NCBI RefSeq assembly: GCF_009765215.1
Contig: NZ_VLNV01000002.1
Span: 57,391-121,390, forward strand
Reading direction: 5' to 3'
DNA from: Lysobacter prati
Lineage (GTDB): Bacteria; Pseudomonadota; Gammaproteobacteria; Xanthomonadales; Xanthomonadaceae
Length of the DNA stretch: 64,000 bases
Positions 33,084-40,428 of this stretch are shown piece after piece. Position numbers and translations under genes: made by a program. Each line of letters begins with the position of its first letter. Positions within the stretch are counted from its first letter, which is position 1. Below the pieces are notes generated by a model. It saw only the letters and a program-made list of their open reading frames with translations, did no database searches and was not told the origin of the DNA.

Positions 33084-33968
33084 ATGGCACTGCGCGCGGA
33101 CTGGCTGCCGGCCCTGACGGCATTCGAATCGGCGGCCCGGCACCAGAACTTCGCCCACGCCGCCGAGGAACTGCACCTGACCGCCAGCGCGGTCAGCCAC
33201 CACGTCCGCAAGCTCGAGTCGCGGCTGGGCGTGGCCCTGTTCCAGCGCCACGCGCGCGGGGTCGCCCTGACCGCCGACGGCCGCAAACTGGCCGACGCCG
33301 CCGGCAGCGCCCTGGCCGACGTCGACGGCGTGCTGCGCAGCCTGCGCTCGGGCCGCGAGGACAGCGACCGCATCCGCTTCACCACCCTGCACTCGCTCAC
33401 CTACACCTGGCTGACCCCGCGCCTGCCCGAGTTCACCCAGGCGCACCCCAACCTGCGCCTGAGCATCGACACCGAAGTAGCGCTGACCCGCTTCGACGAT
33501 CCCGGCCCGGACTTCGGCATCCGCCATGGACCGGGGCACTGGCCCGGCCTGACCTCGCATTTCCTGATGGACGAAGGGCTGCTGCCCGTGGTCTCCCCGG
33601 CCTTTCCGGGCATCGAGCAGATCCTGCAGCCGTCCGACGTCGCCCGGCAGCCGCTGATCTCCGACCACTCGCGGCAGGGCTGGCACGACTGGTTTCGCGC
33701 CGCCGGCGTGCACGGCGCAAAGTTCGACGAGCGCCTGACCTACACCGACAGCACCGGCGCGATGAACGCCGCCGTGTTCGGCATGGGCATCGCACTGGCA
33801 CGCTCGCGCATCGTCGTCCCCTATCTCGAAAGCGGCCGCCTGCGGCAACTGCCGGTGCCGACGGTGAAGGCGCGCTGGGGCTACTACGTGGTGTACCCAT
33901 CGCACCGGCGGCTGCGTGCGGCGGCGCAGACGTTTGTGGACTGGTTGCTGGCGTTGCCGAAGGACTAG
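33084..33968 (+). CDS. LysR-family transcriptional regulator (GcvA-like)
   Basis: A regulator of 294 residues: winged HTH in residues about 8-66 ('WLPALTAFESAARHQNFAHAAEELHLTASAVSHHVRKLE' in parts), then a substrate-binding domain. 'HLTASAVSHHVRKLESRLGVALFQR' type wording is characteristic of the GcvA/TrpI subgroup. The ATG at 33084 has GAGG 6-9 nt upstream. It is divergent from the cupin gene; LysR regulators commonly control the divergent neighbour and themselves. A dyad at 32990-33005 is a likely site. Confidence 0.92.
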   Translation: MALRADWLPALTAFESAARHQNFAHAAEELHLTASAVSHHVRKLESRLGVALFQRHARGVALTADGRKLADAAGSALADVDGVLRSLRSGREDSDRIRFTTLHSLTYTWLTPRLPEFTQAHPNLRLSIDTEVALTRFDDPGPDFGIRHGPGHWPGLTSHFLMDEGLLPVVSPAFPGIEQILQPSDVARQPLISDHSRQGWHDWFRAAGVHGAKFDERLTYTDSTGAMNAAVFGMGIALARSRIVVPYLESGRLRQLPVPTVKARWGYYVVYPSHRRLRAAAQTFVDWLLALPKD

Positions 33969-34009
33969 CCCCCAGGGTCACCCGGGCGAAAAAATTCATC
34001 CCGCCCCCT

Positions 34010-34036
34010 GTCGATCTCGCCCGCGCCCGTTCGTCG
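34010..34036 (+). promoter_or_regulatory. Candidate ECF42-type promoter of the DGPF operon
   Basis: TGTCGA at 34010-34015 and CGTC at 34033-34036 with 17 nt between. This fits the promoter elements reported for ECF42 sigma factors (TGTCGA at -35 and CGA/TC-type at -10), as I recall them. It is placed about 45 nt before the first DGPF gene, whose operon encodes an ECF42-like factor. Confidence 0.6.
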
Positions 34037-34081
34037 TCATGACAAGAGCCCAATGTGACGGCTCGAAAACAGGAGACGACG

Positions 34082-34513
34082 ATGCGCTTCATGGTGATCG
34101 TCCGCGCCAATGCGGACTCGGAAGCCGGCGTGATGCCGAGCGAGGAACTGCTGACCCAGATGGGCCAGTACAACGAGGAACTGGTCAAGGCCGGCGTCAT
34201 GATCGGCGGCGAAGGACTGCACCCCAGCAACAAGGGCGCCCGCGTACGCTTCTCCGGCAAGCAGCGCGCCGTCATCGACGGCCCGTTCGCCGAGACCAAG
34301 GAACTGATCGCCGGCTACTGGCTGTTCGAGACCGGATCGCTGGCCGAGGCCGTTGAATGGGTCAAGCGCGCGCCCGCCCTGTTCGACAACGAAGAGGACT
34401 GTGAGATCGAGATCCGCCAGATCTTCGAAACCTGCGACTTCGGCCCCGAACTCACGCCCGAACTGCGCGCCCAGGAAGACCGCCTGCGCGAACAGATCGC
34501 CGCCCGCCAGTAA
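34082..34513 (+). CDS. YciI/DGPF-domain protein 1
   Basis: A cytoplasmic protein of 143 residues with a ferredoxin-like YCII fold. The motif D66-G-P-F69 lies within 'VIDGPFAETKELIAGYW', which defines the DGPF subgroup. No enzyme activity is established for this subgroup, but it is the hallmark partner of ECF42 sigma factors. An AGGAGA site lies 8-10 nt before the ATG. It is the first gene of a six-gene operon (gaps of 5-52 nt) ending with the sigma factor. Confidence 0.9.
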   Translation: MRFMVIVRANADSEAGVMPSEELLTQMGQYNEELVKAGVMIGGEGLHPSNKGARVRFSGKQRAVIDGPFAETKELIAGYWLFETGSLAEAVEWVKRAPALFDNEEDCEIEIRQIFETCDFGPELTPELRAQEDRLREQIAARQ

Positions 34514-34536
34514 GCCCCACACCACCAGGGACCACC

Positions 34537-34950
34537 ATGAAGATCAACGCCTACCTCATGTTCAACGGCAACTGCGAAACCGCGATGCGGTTCTATGCGC
34601 AGGCGCTGGGCGGCACGCTCGACCCCATCACCTCGTTCGGCGACAGCCCCGCGCGAGACCACGTACCGGCCGACCATCGCGAAAGGATCATGCACGCACG
34701 CCTGCTGGTCGGCGACCAGGTGCTGATGGCGTCGGACGGCATGCCCAACGACAGCTACGACGGCATCAAGAACTGCTCGATCGCGCTCAATGTCGATTCC
34801 GTCGCCGAAGCCGAGCGCGCGTTCAAGGCATTGTCGGACAAGGGCAACGTGATCATGCCGCTCGACAAGACCTTCTGGTCGGCCAGCTTCGGCATGCTCG
34901 TCGACCAGTTTGGCGTGTCGTGGATGATCAACTGCGAAAGCGAGGCCTGA
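34537..34950 (+). CDS. VOC family protein (PhnB-like)
   Basis: A protein of 137 residues opening 'MKINAYLMFNGNCETAMRFYAQ' in two blocks, with 'HARLLVGDQVLMASDGMP' and the ending 'FGMLVDQFGVSWMINCE', the classical PhnB/3-demethylubiquinone-methyltransferase-like VOC layout. The function is not known in PhnB-like proteins despite the name. It is second in the DGPF/ECF42 operon, 23 nt after the first gene. Confidence 0.88.
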   Translation: MKINAYLMFNGNCETAMRFYAQALGGTLDPITSFGDSPARDHVPADHRERIMHARLLVGDQVLMASDGMPNDSYDGIKNCSIALNVDSVAEAERAFKALSDKGNVIMPLDKTFWSASFGMLVDQFGVSWMINCESEA

Positions 34951-34955
34951 TCGCC

Positions 34956-35363
34956 ATGGCCAGCCAGATCTTCGTCAACCTCCCGGTCAAGGACCTCGAC
35001 CGCTCCGTCGACTTCTTCGAGAAGCTGGGTTACTCCTTCAACCCCGACTTCACCAATGAACAAGGCGCATGCATGGTCGTGTCCGACGACATCTACGTCA
35101 TGCTGCTGACCGAGCCGTTCTTCCAGACCTTCACCCGCAAGCCGGTGCACGATGCGACCAAGGCTACTGAAGCCATCGTCTGCCTGTCCCTGGACAGCAG
35201 CAACGCTGTCGATTCGATCGTCGCCAAGGCCGTGGCCGCCGGCGCCAGGACCCACTTCGACGCCAGCGACCAGGGTTTCATGTACGGCCACGGCTTCGAA
35301 GACCTCGACGGGCACCTGTGGGAGTACGTCCACATGAAGCCCGAAGCGGTCCCCTGTCGCTGA
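34956..35363 (+). CDS. VOC family protein (second, glyoxalase-like)
   Basis: A protein of 135 residues, 'MASQIFVNLPVKDLDRSVDFFEKLGY' in two blocks and ending 'GHGFEDLDGHLWEYVHMKPEA'. The order 'EDLDGHLWE' is the usual closing metal/binding strand of VOC proteins. It differs from the preceding VOC gene and is of the lactoylglutathione-lyase-like type. It starts 5 nt after the previous stop, so translation is probably coupled. Third gene of the ECF42 operon. Confidence 0.88.
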   Translation: MASQIFVNLPVKDLDRSVDFFEKLGYSFNPDFTNEQGACMVVSDDIYVMLLTEPFFQTFTRKPVHDATKATEAIVCLSLDSSNAVDSIVAKAVAAGARTHFDASDQGFMYGHGFEDLDGHLWEYVHMKPEAVPCR

Positions 35364-35391
35364 TCACCCTGCCCATCCCGGAGATGCCGCC

Positions 35392-35814
35392 ATGCGCTTC
35401 ATGATGCTGATGATTCCCAAGGGCTACGAATCCGCCGCACCGGGCACCCTGCCCGCAGCCGACGCCGTCGAAACGATGATGAAATACAACGAGTCCCTGC
35501 ATAAGGCCGGCGTGCTGCTGGCGCTGGACGGACTGCATCCGCCGTCGATGGGCGCGCGGGTGAGCTTCACCGACGGAAAGCCGCAGGTCACCGACGGACC
35601 CTTCAGCGAAGCTAAGGAAGTGCTCGGCGGCTACTGGATGATCCAGGTGAAGTCGCGCGAGGAAGCCATCGCCTGGGCCTCGCGCTGCCCGGCCGCGAAC
35701 AACGAAGTCATCGAGATCCGCCAGGTAATGGAACTGGCAGACTTCCCCGCCGACGTGTGCAAGGCCGCCGGTCTGCACGACATGCAGCAGCAGACTGGTT
35801 CGCCCTCCAATTAA
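35392..35814 (+). CDS. YciI/DGPF-domain protein 2
   Basis: A protein of 140 residues and a paralogue of the first DGPF gene: 'MRFMMLMIPKGYESA', 'KAGVLLALDGLHPPSMGARV' and the motif D68-G-P-F71 in 'VTDGPFSEAKEVLGGYW'. The C-terminal 'EVIEIRQVMELADF' is also shared. The presence of two DGPF proteins is common in ECF42 loci; they may form a heteromer. Fourth gene of the operon. Confidence 0.9.
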   Translation: MRFMMLMIPKGYESAAPGTLPAADAVETMMKYNESLHKAGVLLALDGLHPPSMGARVSFTDGKPQVTDGPFSEAKEVLGGYWMIQVKSREEAIAWASRCPAANNEVIEIRQVMELADFPADVCKAAGLHDMQQQTGSPSN

Positions 35815-35834
35815 CCCAAGGAACGGAGTTACGA

Positions 35835-36395
35835 ATGCTCAAGATCATCGCCATCGCCGTCGTCGTACTGATCGCGGCCATCCTCATCTTTGCCGCCACC
35901 CGGCCGGACACGTTCCGCGTCGAACGCCGCATCCATATCCAGGCGCCACCGGAACAGGTGTTCGCGCAGATCAACGACTTCAACCGCTGGCGGTCGTGGT
36001 CGCCGTACGAGAAGCTCGACCCGCAGATGCAGCGCGAGATCGGCGGCGCCGAACAGGGCGTAGGCGCCACCTACCGCTGGGACGGCAACAACAAGGCCGG
36101 CGCCGGACGGATGGAGATCGTGCAATCGGTGCCTGCCTCGCGGATCGACGTGCAGCTCGACTTCACCCGCCCGATGCAGGCGCGCAGCGCCGCGCAGTTC
36201 ACCATCGTGCCGCAGGGCAATGGCAGCGACGTGTCGTGGGCGATGAATGGCGACATGCCGTATGTCTCCAAGGTGTTCAGCGTGTTTGTGAACATGGACC
36301 GCATGATCGGCAAGGCCTTCGAGGAAGGGCTCGGCAACCTCAAGCGCCTGAGCGAGCATGACGGCGGCGCGACACCGCGCCTGGAAGGCGCGTGA
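35835..36395 (+). CDS. SRPBCC-domain (polyketide cyclase/START-like) membrane-anchored protein
   Basis: A product of 186 residues with an N-terminal membrane helix (about 2-22, 'IIAIAVVVLIAAILIFAAT') and a SRPBCC lipid- or ligand-binding fold (about 28-175). 'VERRIHIQAPPEQVFAQINDFNRWRSWSPYEKLDP', in parts, is the start of the domain. The C-terminus 'EEGLGNLKRLSE' is the usual long helix. An AACGGAG ribosome site precedes the ATG. Fifth gene of the operon; probably binds a hydrophobic ligand. Confidence 0.88.
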   Translation: MLKIIAIAVVVLIAAILIFAATRPDTFRVERRIHIQAPPEQVFAQINDFNRWRSWSPYEKLDPQMQREIGGAEQGVGATYRWDGNNKAGAGRMEIVQSVPASRIDVQLDFTRPMQARSAAQFTIVPQGNGSDVSWAMNGDMPYVSKVFSVFVNMDRMIGKAFEEGLGNLKRLSEHDGGATPRLEGA

Positions 36396-36447
36396 TGCCA
36401 CTTCGAGCACTTGCAACGACACAACGTCGGTGGTGTGATCGGTCGCC

Positions 36448-37728
36448 ATGACGGCGACCGACATCCACCGCAGCATCGACGCCGTCTGGCGCATCGAATC
36501 GGCCAAGTTGATTGCGACGCTCGCGCGCATGGTGCGCGACGTCGGCCTGGCCGAGGAACTGGCGCAGGATGCACTGGTCGCGGCACTGGAACGCTGGCCC
36601 GAGACCGGCGTTCCCGACCAGCCCGGTGCCTGGCTCATGGCCACCGCCAAGCACCGTGCGATCGACCGCCTGCGTCGCAGCAAGCTGCTGCAGCGCAAGC
36701 ACGAGGAACTTGCGCGCGAACTGGAGGCCGAACAGGAAGGCGCCAGTGACGCCCACCTGGACAAGCTCGACGATCCGATCGGCGATGACCTGCTGCGGCT
36801 GGTGTTCACCGCATGCCATCCGGTGCTGTCGACGCCTGCACAGGTCGCATTGACCCTGCGGCTGCTCGGCGGCCTGAGCACGGACGAGATCGCGCGCGCG
36901 TTCCTGGTGCCGGAACCGACGATCGCCCAGCGCATCGTCCGCGCCAAGCGCACGCTGGCCGACAAACAGGTGCCGTACGAAGTCCCGCGCGGCGATGAAC
37001 TGGCCCAGCGCCTGTCGTCGGTGCTGGCAGTGATCTACCTGATCTTCAACGAAGGCTATGCCGCCACCGCCGGCGACGACTGGATGCGCCCTGGCTTGTG
37101 CGAGGACGCGCTGCGCCTGGGCCGCATCCTCGCCGGGCTGGTGCCGAACGAGCCGGAGGTGCACGGCCTGCTCGCGCTGATGGAAATCCAGGCCTCGCGC
37201 TCGGCCGCACGCGTGGACAGCAACGGCGAGCCGGTGCTGCTGCTCGAACAGAATCGCGCCCGCTGGGACCAGTTGCTGATCCATCGCGGGCTGGCAGGGC
37301 TGGAGCGGGCGGAGAAACTCGGCTCGGTACGCAATCCGACGCGCGGCCCGTACACGCTGCAGGCGGCAATTGCGGCCTGCCACGCACGCGCATTGACCGC
37401 CGAGGAAACCGACTGGGCCAGCATCGTCGGCCTCTACGGCGCACTGGCGCAGCAAGTGCCGTCACCGGTGGTGGAACTCAACCGCGCGGTCGCGCTTTCG
37501 ATGCTGTTCGGTCCGGCCGCCGGCCTGGCACTGGTTGACGCATTGACCGGCGACCCGCTGCTGAAGGACTACCACCTGTTGCCGAGCGTGCGCGGCGACC
37601 TGTTGCGCAAGCTCGGCCGCTTCGGCGAAGCCCACGAAGAGTTCGAGCGCGCCGCGGGCATGACCCGCAACGCGCGCGAACAGGCGCTGCTGCGGCAGCG
37701 CGCGGCCGAGTGTCTGGCCGAAGGTTGA
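36448..37728 (+). CDS. ECF42-type RNA polymerase sigma factor with long C-terminal extension
   Basis: A product of 426 residues, much longer than a normal ECF sigma factor (about 180-200). Sigma region 2 is in about 10-80 ('VRDVGLAEELAQDALVAALERWP', 'PGAWLMATAKHRAIDRLRR'), and region 4 in about 125-180 ('LRLLGGLSTDEIARAFLVPEPTIAQRIVRAKR'). The remaining about 240 residues form a helical TPR-like domain ('VLAVIYLIFNEGYAATAG', then repeated helix pairs) as in ECF42 members, which do not use an anti-sigma factor and are thought to be controlled through this extension. It closes the DGPF/VOC/SRPBCC operon and probably drives it. Confidence 0.92.
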   Translation: MTATDIHRSIDAVWRIESAKLIATLARMVRDVGLAEELAQDALVAALERWPETGVPDQPGAWLMATAKHRAIDRLRRSKLLQRKHEELARELEAEQEGASDAHLDKLDDPIGDDLLRLVFTACHPVLSTPAQVALTLRLLGGLSTDEIARAFLVPEPTIAQRIVRAKRTLADKQVPYEVPRGDELAQRLSSVLAVIYLIFNEGYAATAGDDWMRPGLCEDALRLGRILAGLVPNEPEVHGLLALMEIQASRSAARVDSNGEPVLLLEQNRARWDQLLIHRGLAGLERAEKLGSVRNPTRGPYTLQAAIAACHARALTAEETDWASIVGLYGALAQQVPSPVVELNRAVALSMLFGPAAGLALVDALTGDPLLKDYHLLPSVRGDLLRKLGRFGEAHEEFERAAGMTRNAREQALLRQRAAECLAEG

Positions 37729-37731
37729 GCC

Positions 37732-38094
37732 TCAGAGCGCAACGATAGGCTTGAAGCCGCCAAAGAACATGCGCTTGGCGTCGAACGGCGAGTTCTTGGG
37801 ATCCATCATCGACGCAAGACGCGGATCGTCCATCACCAGCTTGTTGATCTTGTCGCGCTGCGCGCGCGACTTGTAGGTGATCCACGAGAACACCACCACC
37901 TCGTCGGCCTTGAGCTTCACCGACTGCGGGAACGAGGTGACCTTGCCGGGCTTGACGTCGTCGGCCACGCACTCGACGACCTCCAGCGCGCCGTGCTCGC
38001 GCCAGATCTTTCCGGCCTTGCGCGCCATCGCGCGGTAAGCGGCCAGGTTCTTCTTCGGCACAGGAATCACATATCCATCAACGTAGAAAGCCAT
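37732..38094 (-). CDS. DUF1428 family protein (YbaA-like)
   Basis: A cytoplasmic protein of 120 residues, 'MAFYVDGYVIPVPKKNLAAYRA' in parts, with 'VVVFSWITYKSRAQRDKIN' and 'MDPKNSPFDAKRMFFGGF' as the family blocks of DUF1428, a dimeric alpha-beta barrel fold. No function is assigned. It was placed at the internal ATG at 38094 where the conserved region starts. It converges on the ECF42 sigma gene, 3 nt apart. Because DUF1428 genes appear near DGPF/ECF42 loci in other genomes, a shared role is possible (inference). Confidence 0.85.
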   Translation of the reverse strand: MAFYVDGYVIPVPKKNLAAYRAMARKAGKIWREHGALEVVECVADDVKPGKVTSFPQSVKLKADEVVVFSWITYKSRAQRDKINKLVMDDPRLASMMDPKNSPFDAKRMFFGGFKPIVAL

Positions 38095-38169
38095 CGTTGC
38101 TGCTCCTTCATGGGCGACTGTGAGTCGCATGGTCCGGCATGGGCTGTTAGCGCGCCGGCAAGAAACTGC

Positions 38170-38793
38170 TTACGGCGCTTGCGCGGCCTCGGCCTTGTTC
38201 GCTTCGACCTGGACCGCCTCGACTTGAATGCGCAACGTCACGCTCATGTCGAACCCATAGTCCTTGCCGGCGTCGATGCCGAATTCGTCGCGACGGAACG
38301 TGCCCAGCGCATCGGCGCCGCACAGTTCGCGCTTGTGCAACGGATGCGGGATGCACTTGAAGCGGTCGATGGCCAGGTCCAGCGGCCGGGTCACGCCGCG
38401 CAAAGTCAGTTCGCCCTTTACGCGCGTGGGCGCGCCATTGCGGAAATCGGCCAGGCGTCCCTTGTAGACCGCCTTCGGATACTTGCCGGCATCGAGCAGG
38501 TCGGCTTCACGCGCCTTGTCGTTCATCACGTCCAGACCGTAATCGACGCTGGCGGTGTCGATCGTCACTTCCACCGAGCCCGTGCCGGCGCTCTTGTCGA
38601 GCGAAATCTCGCCCTGGCTGGAGTTGAACTTGCCGCGCCACACCGACACGCCCATGTGGTCGGCTTCGAAGCTCGGGAAGGTATGGGCCGGGTCGATCTC
38701 GTAGCGAACCGGCGTGGCCGTGGCGGCCGCGGCCATCGCAAGCAGGGTCGCGGTCAGGGCAAGTCGGACGGAAGCGGAGCGTTGGAAAGTCAT
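38170..38793 (-). CDS. YceI family periplasmic protein
   Basis: A product of 207 residues with a signal peptide (about 1-26). The YceI lipocalin-like barrel begins 'VRYEIDPAHTFPSFEADHMGVS' in parts and includes 'DYGLDVMNDKAREADLLDAGKYP' and 'GVTRPLDLAIDRFKC'. Family members bind polyisoprenoid chains such as octaprenyl in a central cavity; some are induced by base. A Cys pair (in 'RFKCIPHPLHKRELCG') could form a disulfide. The ATG at 38793 was preferred over an upstream one because the signal peptide starts there. Confidence 0.88.
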   Translation of the reverse strand: MTFQRSASVRLALTATLLAMAAAATATPVRYEIDPAHTFPSFEADHMGVSVWRGKFNSSQGEISLDKSAGTGSVEVTIDTASVDYGLDVMNDKAREADLLDAGKYPKAVYKGRLADFRNGAPTRVKGELTLRGVTRPLDLAIDRFKCIPHPLHKRELCGADALGTFRRDEFGIDAGKDYGFDMSVTLRIQVEAVQVEANKAEAAQAP

Positions 38794-38913
38794 GACAGGG
38801 TTCCGGATTGGATGGGATGCCGGCGGCCTGCGGTCGATCCGCAATGGCGGCCTTCACTGTCATGACGAATGGGCCCGGGCGAATTCGACATCGCCACGCC
38901 GGGCCGCGGATGG

Positions 38914-39255
38914 CTATTTGCGGCGCTTCGACGGGGTCTTGCGCAGCGCAGCCGCGTAGGCGAGCTCCGCCCAGGGTTTCATCGCCTGCGGCGAATCCAT
39001 GGCCTCTTCCGGGACGGACCAGTAGCTCATCCGGATCGGCAGTTGCTGCCCCCGGTAGACGTAGGGTTCGCTGCCCGCGGCCTCGAAATGCAGGCGGGTC
39101 TCGTTGTCGGCCTTCAGGTACAGGGTTTCCTCGAGGACCACGCCGATCAGCGCGCCGTCGAGGTAGATGCCATGGCCACCAAACATCGCCCGCGACGTCA
39201 CCCGGCCCATCCCGTCGAGCAGGTCGTGGAGGTGGGCGATGAGGGCATGGCTCAT
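38914..39255 (-). CDS. TfoX/Sxy N-terminal domain protein
   Basis: A protein of 113 residues containing only the TfoX N-terminal domain: 'VTSRAMFGGHGIYLDGALIG', 'LYLKADNETRLHFEAAGSEPYVY' and 'MSYWSVPEEAMDSP' in parts. In full-length Sxy/TfoX a C-terminal helix-hairpin-helix domain follows and the protein activates competence with CRP; here that part is missing, as in many stand-alone members. A regulatory link to competence is therefore unproven. It ends in a short basic tail. Confidence 0.87.
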   Translation of the reverse strand: MSHALIAHLHDLLDGMGRVTSRAMFGGHGIYLDGALIGVVLEETLYLKADNETRLHFEAAGSEPYVYRGQQLPIRMSYWSVPEEAMDSPQAMKPWAELAYAAALRKTPSKRRK

Positions 39256-39407
39256 GGACTTGCGACCCGGACGTTGCGCGTACCCGCACAGTCTGCGCTC
39301 CATGGGGGCACCCCGCCCACTCCCCCGGCGTCGTCTCCGCTTTGGGCGCAACTGCGGCGACAATAGGCTCCCCTCGCCCGCCACCGCCTCACCGCGATCA
39401 GAGCCGC

Positions 39408-40349
39408 ATGAACCCGACCAGCAAGGCGCAACTGCAAATCCACTTCTGCGTGCTGCTGTGGGGCTTCACCGCGATCCTCGGCAAGCTGATCACGCTGCCG
39501 GCATTGCCGCTGGTGTGGTGGCGGATGCTGATCGTGGTCGCAGCGCTGGCGTTGCTGCCGCGGGTGTGGCGCGGGCTGCGGGCGATGTCGCCGCGGTTGA
39601 TGCTGGCCTATGCCGGCATCGGCGCGCTGGTGGCGCTGCACTGGCTGACCTTCTACGGCGCGATCAAGCTGTCCAACGCTTCTGTCGGCGCGACCTGCAT
39701 GGCGCTGGGTACGGTGTTCGTCGCGATGATCGAACCGTGGCTGACACGCACGCGCTTCTCCAAGCGTGAGCTGGCGCTCGGCGTGATGGTGCTGCCGGGC
39801 GTGGTGCTGGTGGTGGGCGGCGTGCCGGCCGGAATGCGCGCCGGTATTGCCGTGGGCGCGATGTCGGCACTGCTGGTGGCGCTGTTCGGTTCGCTCAACA
39901 AGCGGCTGGTCGAACATGGCGACCCGCTCACGGTGACCGCGCTGGAACTGGGTGCTGGCACGCTGATGCTGACCCTGCTCGCGCCGTTGATGCCGTTGCT
40001 GTTCCCGGCCTTCGCCGGGCCGCTGCTGATCGTCCCCAGCGGCCACGACATCACCCTGCTGCTGGGCCTGGCACTGGCGTGCACGCTGCTGCCGTTCACG
40101 CTGTCGCTGGTGGCGTTGCGCCACATGAGCGCATTCGCGCAGCAGCTGGCAGTAAACCTGGAGCCGGTCTACGCGATCGTGCTCGCTGCGTTGCTGCTGG
40201 GTGAACAGCGGGAACTGACCACGACCTTCTACGTCGGCGTGGTCATCATCCTGGCTGCGGTGTTCGTGCACCCGCTGCTGGGCAAGCCCAGGCGGCTGCA
40301 GCATCCGGAAGTGCTGGGGACGGCCGAGGCCAAGGGCGCGGCCGACTGA
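39408..40349 (+). CDS. DMT-superfamily EamA transporter
   Basis: An inner-membrane protein of 313 residues with about ten helices in two EamA halves: 'IHFCVLLWGFTAILGKLI', 'FYGAIKLSNASVGATCMALGTVF' in parts, and the second half ending 'LSLVALRHMSAFAQQLAVNLEPVYAIVLAALLLGE'. The latter is the usual EamA ending. The substrate is unknown; aromatic or branched amino acids and metabolites are typical. It differs from the transporter at 31573, so it is not a recent duplicate. Single gene between tfoX-like and gspA genes. Confidence 0.88.
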   Translation: MNPTSKAQLQIHFCVLLWGFTAILGKLITLPALPLVWWRMLIVVAALALLPRVWRGLRAMSPRLMLAYAGIGALVALHWLTFYGAIKLSNASVGATCMALGTVFVAMIEPWLTRTRFSKRELALGVMVLPGVVLVVGGVPAGMRAGIAVGAMSALLVALFGSLNKRLVEHGDPLTVTALELGAGTLMLTLLAPLMPLLFPAFAGPLLIVPSGHDITLLLGLALACTLLPFTLSLVALRHMSAFAQQLAVNLEPVYAIVLAALLLGEQRELTTTFYVGVVIILAAVFVHPLLGKPRRLQHPEVLGTAEAKGAAD

Positions 40350-40428
40350 ACTGGCCCAACGGCAGAGGCTTCAGCCCCGACCGGCGTTTTATGGCACGCT
40401 TACCGCCATCACCCCTTGCAGGTTGCGC

